64,000 nt of DNA from Polaribacter sp. Z022. Its GTDB lineage: Bacteria; Bacteroidota; Bacteroidia; Flavobacteriales; Flavobacteriaceae. Below the pieces are notes generated by a model, which did no database searches, had not been told where the DNA came from, and was given only the letters and a program-made list of their open reading frames with translations. The position numbers and the translations under genes are program-made. Shown here in pieces: positions 25,280 through 32,882 of this stretch (within the stretch, counting starts at the first letter, position 1; each line of letters begins with the position of its first letter). The stretch covers positions 602,935 through 666,934 of the forward strand of contig NZ_JALCZO010000002.1 of assembly GCF_023555495.1 (NCBI RefSeq). The letters run 5' to 3'.

Positions 25280-25972
25280 ATGAGAATATTAGTAACATTA
25301 TTTTTAATTGTAATGGCTTTTTCTTGTTCTAAGAAAGAACAAAAAGTATCTAATATAGATGGACTTTGGATTGTTAAAAAAGTTAAAGTTGGTAATAAAG
25401 AAATAACACCAATTTCTAGATGGATGAAATTTAATACAGATTCTACTCAAACTTCTGGAAATGGCTGGTTGCAACATTCTGTTGGAACTTGGAGTTTTAA
25501 AAGCAATCAACTTTTGATAAAAAATACAAATGGTTTAGAAGATAATGCTGCACCTTTTCAAGTAAAATTAGAAAACTCTACTATGACTTGGAGTAGAGAG
25601 GAAGAAGGTGAAAATGTAAACGTATTTTTAGAACGAATTGATAAAATACCTACTTCTGAAGGTAATAAATTGATGGGTTTGTGGAAGTTGAAAAAAGTTA
25701 ATTTAAACAACCATTCAGAAGAAATTAATTCAACTAAAACACTTTACATTAGTTGGGATAATAGGTATATACTGCAAAGTGAAACTGACAAAAAAGAATA
25801 TGGAATTTATAAAATTCATGGACATAAACCAGAACTTCAAATGGTAAATTATGGTGATAATCCAGAATTTAAGTTTTATAAATTTTCTATTTCAAATAAT
25901 GAATTAACCTTAATTAAAAGCGATACTAAAGAGAAATTAATTTATTCTAGAATTCATCAATTTCCTCAATAA
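25280..25972 (+). CDS. Lipoprotein with two lipocalin-like repeats
   Basis: A 230-residue lipoprotein (lipobox MAFSC, Cys16). Two copies of a lipocalin/DUF-like motif can be seen: NIDGLWIVKKVKVGNKEITP (about residues 25-44) and KLMGLWKLKKVNLNNHSEEI (about 131-150), each followed by short strands and a Trp/Tyr-rich end. This suggests an internal duplication of a small beta-barrel domain. The ligand is unknown. It is cotranscribed with the MORN-type gene 9 bases upstream. Confidence 0.7.
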   Translation: MRILVTLFLIVMAFSCSKKEQKVSNIDGLWIVKKVKVGNKEITPISRWMKFNTDSTQTSGNGWLQHSVGTWSFKSNQLLIKNTNGLEDNAAPFQVKLENSTMTWSREEEGENVNVFLERIDKIPTSEGNKLMGLWKLKKVNLNNHSEEINSTKTLYISWDNRYILQSETDKKEYGIYKIHGHKPELQMVNYGDNPEFKFYKFSISNNELTLIKSDTKEKLIYSRIHQFPQ

Positions 25973-26013
25973 ATCTATCAATTCTTTCAATTAGTAAATC
26001 GTTTACAAAGTTG

Positions 26014-26021
26014 TAACTTTG
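26014..26021 (+). promoter_or_regulatory. Bacteroidota -7 element upstream of mnmA
   Basis: TAACTTTG followed by C, 19 bases before the mnmA ATG, matches TAnnTTTG. No clear TTG at the -33 distance. Confidence 0.65.
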
Positions 26022-26040
26022 CATCTTCTAAAATTATAAA

Positions 26041-27228
26041 ATGAAAAGAGTAGTTGTTGGTCTTTCTGGTGGAGTAGATAGTAGTGTTACTGCACATTTA
26101 TTAAAAGAACAAGGTTATGAAGTTATAGGTCTTTTTATGAAAAATTGGCACGATGATTCTGTAACAATTTCTAATGAATGTCCTTGGTTAGAAGACTCTA
26201 ATGATGCAATGATTGTTGCAGAAAAATTAGGAATTCCTTTTCAAGTAGTAGATTTAAGCGAGCAATATAAAGAACGTATTGTAGATTATATGTTCGATGA
26301 ATATTCTAAAGGTAGAACACCAAATCCAGATGTACTTTGTAATAGAGAAATAAAGTTTGATGTTTTTATGGACATTGCTTTACAATTAGGTGCAGATTAT
26401 GTTGCAACTGGTCACTATTGTAGAAAAGGAGAAGAAATTATAGATGGTAAACCTGTTTATAAATTATTAGGAGGAAAAGACAATAATAAAGATCAATCTT
26501 ATTTTTTATGTCAATTATCTCAAGAGCAATTAACTAAGGCTTTGTTTCCAATTGGAGAATTAACAAAACCAGAAGTTAGAGAAATTGCTAAAGAAGCAGA
26601 TTTAATAACTGCAGAAAAGAAAGATTCTCAAGGTTTATGTTTTATTGGTAAAGTTCGTTTGCCTGAGTTTTTACAACAAAAATTACAACCAAAAGATGGT
26701 GTTATTGTAACAATACCTTCAGATTTTGAACAATACACAAAATCTGCTCCAAAATTTGAAAATAAAGAAGCAGAATTAAATTATTTCTCAACTAAATTCT
26801 CTTATAATAAAGAAGATGGAAAAGTAGTTGGCAAACATCAAGGAGCACATTATTTTACAAAAGGTCAACGTAAAGGTTTAAATGTTGGAGGAACAAAAGA
26901 AGCTTTGTATGTTATAGAAACTGATGTTGTAGAAAATGTAATTTACGCAGGTGAAGGTAAAAATCACCCAGGTTTGTATAGAAATGTTTTGTTTGTTTCT
27001 AATGAAGAAATACACTGGATTCGTGAAGATTTAACTTTAAAAGTTGGAGAAAACATGCAAGTTGATGCAAGAATTAGATATAGACAACCTTTAGAAAATG
27101 CCATATTATATAGAGTTGAATCTGGTTTGTATGTTGAGTTCGAAAATAAACAATCTGCTATACAAGAAGGTCAGTTTGTTGCTTGGTATAAAGATGAAGA
27201 GTTACTTGGTTCTGGAGTAATATCATAA
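26041..27228 (+). CDS. mnmA: tRNA-specific 2-thiouridylase
   Basis: MnmA, 395 residues. It thiolates U34 of tRNA-Lys, -Glu and -Gln. The PP-loop SGGVDS is at residues 9-14. Catalytic cysteines are Cys100 ([13 protein letters not shown]) and Cys200 ([10 protein letters not shown]). [18 protein letters not shown] and [10 protein letters not shown] are conserved. The insert around residues 220-270 ([20 protein letters not shown]) makes it slightly longer than E. coli MnmA, as I recall for Bacteroidota. Its transcript probably ends at the inverted repeat 27248-27291, which overlaps the next gene's start. Confidence 0.97.
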   Translation: MKRVVVGLSGGVDSSVTAHLLKEQGYEVIGLFMKNWHDDSVTISNECPWLEDSNDAMIVAEKLGIPFQVVDLSEQYKERIVDYMFDEYSKGRTPNPDVLCNREIKFDVFMDIALQLGADYVATGHYCRKGEEIIDGKPVYKLLGGKDNNKDQSYFLCQLSQEQLTKALFPIGELTKPEVREIAKEADLITAEKKDSQGLCFIGKVRLPEFLQQKLQPKDGVIVTIPSDFEQYTKSAPKFENKEAELNYFSTKFSYNKEDGKVVGKHQGAHYFTKGQRKGLNVGGTKEALYVIETDVVENVIYAGEGKNHPGLYRNVLFVSNEEIHWIREDLTLKVGENMQVDARIRYRQPLENAILYRVESGLYVEFENKQSAIQEGQFVAWYKDEELLGSGVIS

Positions 27229-27247
27229 TTATAATTTATAAAATCGT

Positions 27248-27291
27248 AAAAAAGTAGTAATTTCGAAATATGAAGAAATTACTACTTTTTT
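27248..27291 (+). terminator. 17-bp perfect inverted repeat spanning the next gene's start codon
   Basis: Arms 27248-27264 (AAAAAAGTAGTAATTTC) and 27275-27291 (GAAATTACTACTTTTTT) pair perfectly. The 10-nt loop contains the ATG (27270) of the S8 protease. The right arm ends in a T-run, so this is most simply the mnmA terminator embedded in the next gene; it could equally hide or expose that start codon. Confidence 0.7.
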
Positions 27292-28850
27292 TATTTATAA
27301 TAACTTTTTTAAAAGTAAATGCACAAGAAGATGCTTGGGTTTTTTTAAAAGATAAACCAAGTGCGTCAACTTTTTTAGAAAACCCTTTAACAATGCTTTC
27401 TCAAAAAGCATTAGATAGAAGAGCTAGAATAAATATTTCGCTAGACAATATTGATGTTCCTATTGAAGAAACTTATTATAATCAATTAAAAAATGACGCA
27501 ACTATTTCAGTATTAGCAAAATCTAAATGGTTAAATGCAATTCATATTCAGGGAGAAGTTAGTGATATTAATAAATTATTATCAACTTATAGTTTTATAA
27601 GTAGCATAGAATTTGCTAATAAATCTTTAAATAATTCTAGTAAATCAATAACGAAATCAAAGAAAATTACTCCCAATCATCATCATAAATTTTCTGAAAT
27701 TCGAACAGATTTTAATTATGGTGATGCAGATAATCAAATTAAAATGTTGAAAGGAGAATATTTGCATCAACAAGGTTTAACAGGAAGCAATCAAACCATA
27801 GCTATTATTGATGCAGGTTTTCCAAACGTAAATACATTATCTGCTTTTCAAAGAATTAGAGATAATAACCAAATTTTAGGAGGCTATAATTTTGCAGATA
27901 GAAATACCAATTTTTATACAAGAAGTAGTCATGGAACACATGTGTTATCATCTATAGCTGGTTATATAGAAAACGAATTTGTTGGTACAGCTCCAGATGC
28001 TAAATTTTATTTATTTATTACAGAAATTTCAGAAAAAGAAACTGTTTTAGAAGAATCTCTTTGGGTAGAAGCAGCAGAAAGAGCAGATAGTTTAGGTGTA
28101 GATGTAATAAACACATCTTTAGGATATACTACTTATGATAATGCAAATCATAGCCATACTTATGCAGATATGGATGGAAAAACTACATTTATTTCTAGAG
28201 GTGCAGAAATTGGTGCTTCTAGAGGTTTGCTTTTAGTTAACTCTGCAGGTAATAGTGGTAGCAGTTCATGGAAATATATTGGAGCTCCTGCTGATGCACC
28301 ATCTGTAATTTCTGTTGGTGCTGTAAAATCTACTAAAGAAATTGCTTCATTTAGTTCATTTGGTCCTACTGCTGATGGAAGAATAAAACCAGAAATTTTA
28401 GCTCAAGGTCAAAATCCAGCTTTAATAGATTATAATACAGGATTGGTAAAAACTACTTCTAGTGGAACTTCATTTTCTGGTCCAATTATGGCAGGTTTAA
28501 TTGCGTGTTTAAATCAGAATGAAGGATTTTTATTAAAATCTTCTGGAAAAGAAAATTCTTCTGAGTTTAATTTTAATACTTTTTTAAAACAAGCTGTTTA
28601 CGAATCTGCAGATAGATATAACAATCCTACAAATCAACATGGTTATGGAATTCCAAATTTTGAAATAGCTCTTCAGAACTATATTGGAAGTACAGGTTCT
28701 TTATCCGAAAATGAACTTTCAAATATCAAAATTTTTCCAAATCCTGTAAAAAACACATTTGTTATTAATTTAAAAAACACAGAATTAGAAAATACTCATA
28801 TTCAAATTTTTAATGTTTTAGGCGAAAAGTATTCGAAAAAGAAAGTCTAA
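27270..28850 (+). CDS. S8 subtilisin-family serine protease, T9SS cargo, frameshifted at the C-terminus
   Basis: A 526-residue secreted subtilase; signal peptide residues 1-18 (ending KVNAQ). Catalytic triad: Asp181 (TIAIIDAGFP), His221 (SSHGTHVLSSIAG) and Ser401 (SSGTSFSGPIMAG), with the oxyanion Asn in LVNSAGNSGSS. The region ~25-120 is a propeptide-like domain. Residues from ~485 (IKIFPNPVKNTFVINL, IQIFNVLGEKYS) begin a T9SS type A sorting domain, but the frame closes early at KKKV. The missing half of the sorting domain continues in the -1 frame to 28951 (see the next feature). As read, secretion and surface anchoring would fail although the protease domain is intact. Confidence 0.93.
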   Translation: MKKLLLFLFIITFLKVNAQEDAWVFLKDKPSASTFLENPLTMLSQKALDRRARINISLDNIDVPIEETYYNQLKNDATISVLAKSKWLNAIHIQGEVSDINKLLSTYSFISSIEFANKSLNNSSKSITKSKKITPNHHHKFSEIRTDFNYGDADNQIKMLKGEYLHQQGLTGSNQTIAIIDAGFPNVNTLSAFQRIRDNNQILGGYNFADRNTNFYTRSSHGTHVLSSIAGYIENEFVGTAPDAKFYLFITEISEKETVLEESLWVEAAERADSLGVDVINTSLGYTTYDNANHSHTYADMDGKTTFISRGAEIGASRGLLLVNSAGNSGSSSWKYIGAPADAPSVISVGAVKSTKEIASFSSFGPTADGRIKPEILAQGQNPALIDYNTGLVKTTSSGTSFSGPIMAGLIACLNQNEGFLLKSSGKENSSEFNFNTFLKQAVYESADRYNNPTNQHGYGIPNFEIALQNYIGSTGSLSENELSNIKIFPNPVKNTFVINLKNTELENTHIQIFNVLGEKYSKKKV

Positions 28851-28951
28851 ACTCTAAAATTATGGATATTTCGTTTTTAGAAATTGGAATTTATATTCTT
28901 AAATTTTCAAAAGATAATCAACAAAAAACTTTAAAATTGATTAAAGAATAA
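28841..28951 (+). pseudogene. Out-of-frame C-terminal half of the S8 protease sorting domain
   Basis: In the frame shifted by -1, codons from 28841 read ESLNSKIMDISFLEIGIYIL, then KFSKDNQQKTLKLIKE and a stop at 28949-28951. This is the expected end of a T9SS type A domain. The stop overlaps the next gene's ATG as TAATG, typical of intact coupling. One extra A in the A5 run at 28836-28840 would restore one continuous frame. Confidence 0.88.
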
Positions 28952-29892
28952 TGACAAATAAAATTACAGAACTTTTAAATATTGATTTTCCTATTATTCA
29001 AGGAGGAATGGTTTGGGTTTCTGGTTGGAAACTAGCTTCAGCTGTTTCTAATGCTGGTGGTTTAGGTTTAATTGGTGCTGGTTCTATGTACCCAGAAGTA
29101 TTAAGAGAACATATACAAAAATGTAAAAAAGCTACAGACAAACCTTTTGGTGTAAATGTGCCAATGTTATATCCTGATATTCAAAAAATAATGGATATTA
29201 TAATAGAAGAAGGAGTAAAGATTGTTTTTACTTCTGCAGGAAACCCTAAAACTTGGACTTCTTTTTTAAAAGAAAAAGGTATAACTGTTGTACATGTTGT
29301 TAGTTCTGTAAAATTTGCATTAAAAGCTGAAGCAGCTGGAGTAGATGCAGTTGTTTGCGAAGGTTTTGAAGCAGGTGGTCATAATGGAAGGGAAGAAACT
29401 ACTACTTTTACTTTGATACCTATGGTTACAGAACAAGTTAAAATACCAGTAATTGCAGCTGGAGGAATTGGTTCTGGAAGAGGAATGTTAGCAGCAATGG
29501 TTTTGGGGGCAGATGGTGTGCAAATTGGAAGTAAATTTGCTGCTACAGTAGAATCTTCTGCTCATCAAAAATTTAAAGAAGTTATTGTTGATGTAAAAGA
29601 TGGAGATACACAATTGACTTTAAAAGAATTGGCACCTGTAAGATTAGTTAAGAATCAATTTTTTAATGAAGTACAAGAATTATATAAAACAAATCCATCT
29701 AAAGAAGAATTAAATAAATTATTAGGAAGAGCAAGAGCAAAAAAAGGAATGTTTGAAGGAGATTTAGTGAATGGTGAGCTAGAAATTGGTCAAATTGCAG
29801 GCTTAATTCATGAAATTAAACCTGTAAAAGAAGTTTTTAATGAAATAATTGAAGAATTTAATAGTGTTAAGTCCTTAATTCATAGGTTTTAG
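28951..29892 (+). CDS. Nitronate monooxygenase / enoyl-ACP-reductase-like FMN protein
   Basis: A 313-residue FMN TIM-barrel of the 2-nitropropane dioxygenase-like family. Marks: N-terminal FPIIQGGMVWVSGWKLASAV, FGVNVPMLYPD, VVCEGFEAGGHNGREE, IPVIAAGGIGSGRGMLAAM and GADGVQIGSKF. Family knowledge: members oxidise nitronates or act as FabK-type enoyl-ACP reductases; the short length and AGGHNG motif fit either, so I leave the gene symbol empty. Its ATG overlaps the stop of the out-of-frame protease tail (TAATG), implying they share a transcript. Confidence 0.88.
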   Translation: MTNKITELLNIDFPIIQGGMVWVSGWKLASAVSNAGGLGLIGAGSMYPEVLREHIQKCKKATDKPFGVNVPMLYPDIQKIMDIIIEEGVKIVFTSAGNPKTWTSFLKEKGITVVHVVSSVKFALKAEAAGVDAVVCEGFEAGGHNGREETTTFTLIPMVTEQVKIPVIAAGGIGSGRGMLAAMVLGADGVQIGSKFAATVESSAHQKFKEVIVDVKDGDTQLTLKELAPVRLVKNQFFNEVQELYKTNPSKEELNKLLGRARAKKGMFEGDLVNGELEIGQIAGLIHEIKPVKEVFNEIIEEFNSVKSLIHRF

Positions 29893-29946
29893 CAAGGTTA
29901 ATTAAAAGAAAGTCAACATTTTATGCTATTCTAAAATTATTGGCAC

Positions 29947-29992
29947 TATCTTTGCAATTCAATAAAACGTTGTTAGTACTTAAATTAACAAC
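29947..29992 (+). promoter_or_regulatory. Cold-shock gene promoter and leader hairpin
   Basis: TATCTTTG (29947-29954) matches TAnnTTTG and predicts a leader of about 50 nt. In the leader, GTTGTTA (29969-29975) pairs perfectly with TAACAAC (29986-29992). A structured leader is usual for csp mRNAs; a thermosensor role is inference. Confidence 0.55.
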
Positions 29993-30008
29993 ACAATAAT
30001 TTTTTATA

Positions 30009-30200
30009 ATGAATAAAGGTACCGTAAAATTTTTCAATGAATCTAAAGGATTTGGATTTATCACTGAAGAAGGAACAAACAAAGAACATTTTGTACATGT
30101 GTCAGGATTAGTTGACGAAATTCGTGAAAACGATGAAGTTGAGTTTGACTTACAAGATGGAAGAAAAGGATTAAACGCAGTAAACGTAAGAGTTATATAA
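30009..30200 (+). CDS. Cold-shock domain protein (CspA family)
   Basis: A 63-residue single cold-shock domain: GTVKFFNESKGFGFITEEG (RNP1 in KGFGFI) and HFVHVSGLVDEI (RNP2). The RNP2 keeps the FVH pattern (family: FFHxS/FVHxS). It binds single-stranded nucleic acid as an RNA chaperone. It is monocistronic, with its own promoter, a structured leader and a strong terminator. Base composition is slightly less AT-rich than its surroundings, as expected of a highly expressed gene. Confidence 0.96.
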   Translation: MNKGTVKFFNESKGFGFITEEGTNKEHFVHVSGLVDEIRENDEVEFDLQDGRKGLNAVNVRVI

Positions 30201-30227
30201 TTATATATTACTAGTTAATTTTTTATC

Positions 30228-30261
30228 AAAAAGCCTATCAATAATTGATAGGCTTTTTTTA
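30228..30261 (+). terminator. Rho-independent terminator after the cold-shock gene
   Basis: Stem AAAAAGCCTATCAA / TTGATAGGCTTTTT with a 3-nt loop, followed by more T. Clean and strong. Confidence 0.92.
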
Positions 30262-30284
30262 TTTTAGATTTATAATTAATTTTT

Positions 30285-30482
30285 ATGATTGACGGAAGAC
30301 AAAGAAAAAATATTAAGATTGGTTTATTTGTAGCTGTTGTACAAAAACCACATCAAAAATCAGGAGAACTAACAGAAGGTAAAATAGCTAAAATATTAAC
30401 TAAATCTCCAAATCATCCTCATGGAATTAAAGTTCAGCTAGAATCTGGAATAGTAGGTAGAGTTAAAAATATTATTGAGTAA
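30285..30482 (+). CDS. YwbE-family protein
   Basis: A 65-residue protein matching the YwbE family (DUF2196): MIDGRQRKNIKIGLFVAVVQ at the start, then KPHQKSGELTEGKIAKILTK, and PHGIKVQLESGIVGRVK at the end. It looks like a small KOW/SH3-like barrel; function is unknown in any organism to my knowledge. Cytoplasmic. It stands alone between the cold-shock terminator and the convergent lytic transglycosylase gene, 3 bases away. Confidence 0.9.
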   Translation: MIDGRQRKNIKIGLFVAVVQKPHQKSGELTEGKIAKILTKSPNHPHGIKVQLESGIVGRVKNIIE

Positions 30483-30485
30483 CGA

Positions 30486-31388
30486 TTATTTTATAGGAAT
30501 TTTAATTTCGTATAACTTTCTACTTTTATTATTCAATTTATTTTCTCTTAACCAAGGATTATGCATTTTAAATTCTTTATAATTTAGTCCGAATTTTTTA
30601 GCAAAATTTGTAATATTAGAAATTGCAGTATCTACTCTTATAGTTCTTGTTTTAGCAAGTGTATATAAGTCTTCTTGATCATAAACAAAACCATATTTCT
30701 TAGGATTTGTAATTACTTCTTTTAAGGCTATGATTCTAAAAACATATCTTTCAGTTTCATCTGGTAATAAAGCATCATAATAATTATCTACTTCTTGAGA
30801 TTTTAATCTTTTAGCAATTCCGTAATTTCCTGCATTATAAGCAGCAGCAGCAAGTGTCCAAGAACCAAAGCGTTCTCTAGATTTTTTTAAATATTCTGCA
30901 GCAACTTTTGTAGATTTTTCAATATTATAACGTTCGTCTACATTTTTATTTATTTCTAAGCCAAATTCTTTACCTGTGGTTTTCATAAAATGCCACATAC
31001 CAGCAGCACCTACAGAAGAGGTTTCATCTATAAAAGCACTTTCTGCCAATGCTAAAAATTTAAAATCATCTGGTAAATCATACTTTTTTAATAAAGGTTC
31101 TAAAATAGGAAAGTATTTATTAGCTCTTTTTATAAGTAATAAACCATTAGATTGCCAATAAGTATTTACTAAAAGCTCTCTATCCATTCTTTCTCTAACA
31201 TCAGAAATTTCTAAAGGAACTCTTTCTCCTGCTAAATTTAAATTATCTGGTAGTTTTAAAGACTTAATTTTATAAGTTTTATGCGTACTTGTTTTTGGGT
31301 CTGAAACAGATTTGTTAATTGCGTTGTAAAATAAAAACGTAATTGTTAGTACGCTTAGTAAAGATAGTATACGTAAAGATCTATTCAT
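30486..31388 (-). CDS. Lytic transglycosylase (SLT domain)
   Basis: A 300-residue membrane-anchored or exported peptidoglycan lytic transglycosylase. One N-terminal hydrophobic segment (residues ~5-25) is followed by a family 1 SLT domain at about residues 95-235. The catalytic Glu is in FLALAESAFIDETSS; SVGAAGMWHFMKTTGKEFGL and AAYNAGNYGIAKRL are the other signature stretches. The C-terminus (TRTIRVDTAISNITNFAKKF...YEIKIP) resembles a degenerate LysM-like end. It cleaves glycan strands in the periplasm. Confidence 0.92.
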   Translation of the reverse strand: MNRSLRILSLLSVLTITFLFYNAINKSVSDPKTSTHKTYKIKSLKLPDNLNLAGERVPLEISDVRERMDRELLVNTYWQSNGLLLIKRANKYFPILEPLLKKYDLPDDFKFLALAESAFIDETSSVGAAGMWHFMKTTGKEFGLEINKNVDERYNIEKSTKVAAEYLKKSRERFGSWTLAAAAYNAGNYGIAKRLKSQEVDNYYDALLPDETERYVFRIIALKEVITNPKKYGFVYDQEDLYTLAKTRTIRVDTAISNITNFAKKFGLNYKEFKMHNPWLRENKLNNKSRKLYEIKIPIK

Positions 31389-31434
31389 GATTGTGCAGTT
31401 TTTCTTTTTTTTAAAGTATGAAATTTATTGGAAA

Positions 31435-32094
31435 CTAAAAAGTTAAAACTTCATCAATAATTTTCGATATTTTTTTTGCTTTTGTAATAATCATTACATG
31501 GTTTGCACCTTGTATTTTAATACAGTTTTTTATATTTTTAATAGGAAACACTTTGTCTTTAACTCCATGAATATGAACAATGTTTTCTGTTGCTAAATTT
31601 TGTTCCCATTTAATAACATTTCTAATAGACCAATTTAAGTACAATTGATTTCTGACCGATAAATATTTTTTATAAATATCTGCTCTCTTTTTTAAAGATT
31701 TTCCTAAGAAATATTGAGCATAATCTTCAAAATTAGAAACAACTTTTGTAGGAAAAACTTTATAAGCTTTTGTAAATTTTACCATTTGAAATCTCTTAGG
31801 TAATTCATTATGATGTTTTACACTAGAAATGATAATTACTTTTTTAGCATCTATATATTTACTCATTTCTTGTACCATAATTCCACCAAAAGATACCCCC
31901 ACTAAAACAGGGTTTTTATCTTTTACATCATCACTCATTCTCATAGCATAATTAGCAATTGTTTCTTCTAATGCTAAGGGAGTTTTCCATTCTAAATAAT
32001 GTAATTCGTATTTGTCTTCTGGTAAGTTTAAATTTTCAAAAATTTCTGGACCTGCAGCTAAACCAGGAACAAAATATATTGGAGTTTTTTTCAT
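31435..32094 (-). CDS. Alpha/beta hydrolase
   Basis: A 219-residue alpha/beta-hydrolase-fold protein. It begins TPIYFVPGLAAGPEIFENL (oxyanion-side loop), has the nucleophile elbow GVSFGG (Ser in GxSxG, near residue 69), and near the C-terminus VHIHGVKDKVFPIKNI (acid Asp) and GANHVMIITKAK (catalytic His). There is no signal peptide. The substrate is unknown; esterase or thioesterase activity is a family-level inference. It lies 2 bases downstream of the DUF6438 gene, so the two are cotranscribed. Confidence 0.85.
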   Translation of the reverse strand: MKKTPIYFVPGLAAGPEIFENLNLPEDKYELHYLEWKTPLALEETIANYAMRMSDDVKDKNPVLVGVSFGGIMVQEMSKYIDAKKVIIISSVKHHNELPKRFQMVKFTKAYKVFPTKVVSNFEDYAQYFLGKSLKKRADIYKKYLSVRNQLYLNWSIRNVIKWEQNLATENIVHIHGVKDKVFPIKNIKNCIKIQGANHVMIITKAKKISKIIDEVLTF

Positions 32095-32096
32095 TC

Positions 32097-32858
32097 TTAT
32101 TCAATCAATTTTTTTTCAAACAAAATATCTTCGAATGCTTCATATGCCAATGCCAATTCTAAAGGAACATTTTTCCAAAGTTTAATTTCTATTTGCTTTT
32201 TATTATGTGTAATAAAAGTACTAGGATAATCCATTACAGATTTGGTAGAATAGCTATCAAAATAAGTGCCAAAAGACGTTTTATCAAACATGTTTTTTAT
32301 CTTATTCATTTGAGATTCTGTGATTGTAAATTCTTGTTTTCCTAGGGTTGAAACATTTTCAATTCCGTTAAAAATAACAGTTCCGTTTTTAAAAAGAATT
32401 ACATCGTAAACAGCACAATCTCCAGAACAATGTGTTTTACTCACTTTTACAAAAGTATTTTCGGCAATGTTTTTAATATTGTCAATAGTTTTTGATGTAT
32501 TAATTTCTACAGAAGTAAATTCATTAGAAGATTTTAAACGTTCTATCCAAAAGTCTTTTTTATCTATAGGTACTTGAATTAAAGCAGCTTTTAAGTATGT
32601 ATTATCTATAACAAGTTCTTGCCATTTTAAGCTACTGTTTTCAATTAATGCTTTTGCATCTGCAATTTTTTTTGGGTTTTTAAGAACAATAATTAATTCT
32701 TCTTGAGTTTTTACAATTACTTTTTCTTTTATTTCTTTACTTATAGCTTCTTCTTTATTTACTTTTTCTGTTTTAATAATTTTGTTTTTAGTCTCTTTTT
32801 TTTGCACTTTTATACAACTCAGAGTAATTAGAAAAAATGATAATAAGAAATATTTCAT
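32097..32858 (-). CDS. DUF6438-type lipoprotein
   Basis: A 253-residue predicted lipoprotein (start FFLITLSC, Cys15). A charged linker rich in Lys and Glu follows. Residues ~145-250 match the DUF6438 domain: FVKVSKTHCSGDCAVYDVIL, KNGTVIFNGIENVSTLGKQE and FDSYSTKSVMDYPSTFITH. A Cys pair (HCSGDC) is a conserved feature and may bind metal or form a disulfide. Function is unknown. It lies between mtaB (24 bases upstream) and the hydrolase, probably in one transcript. Confidence 0.82.
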   Translation of the reverse strand: MKYFLLSFFLITLSCIKVQKKETKNKIIKTEKVNKEEAISKEIKEKVIVKTQEELIIVLKNPKKIADAKALIENSSLKWQELVIDNTYLKAALIQVPIDKKDFWIERLKSSNEFTSVEINTSKTIDNIKNIAENTFVKVSKTHCSGDCAVYDVILFKNGTVIFNGIENVSTLGKQEFTITESQMNKIKNMFDKTSFGTYFDSYSTKSVMDYPSTFITHNKKQIEIKLWKNVPLELALAYEAFEDILFEKKLIE

Positions 32859-32882
32859 AGCAATTATATGTTAAGTGTTTAT

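Noticed and set aside
28836..28951. Programmed -1 frameshifting in the S8 protease
   Set aside because: The zero-frame codons read UCG AAA AAG, not the slippery A AAA AAG, and no stem or pseudoknot was seen after it; a missing A is simpler. Kept as an alternative in the finding.
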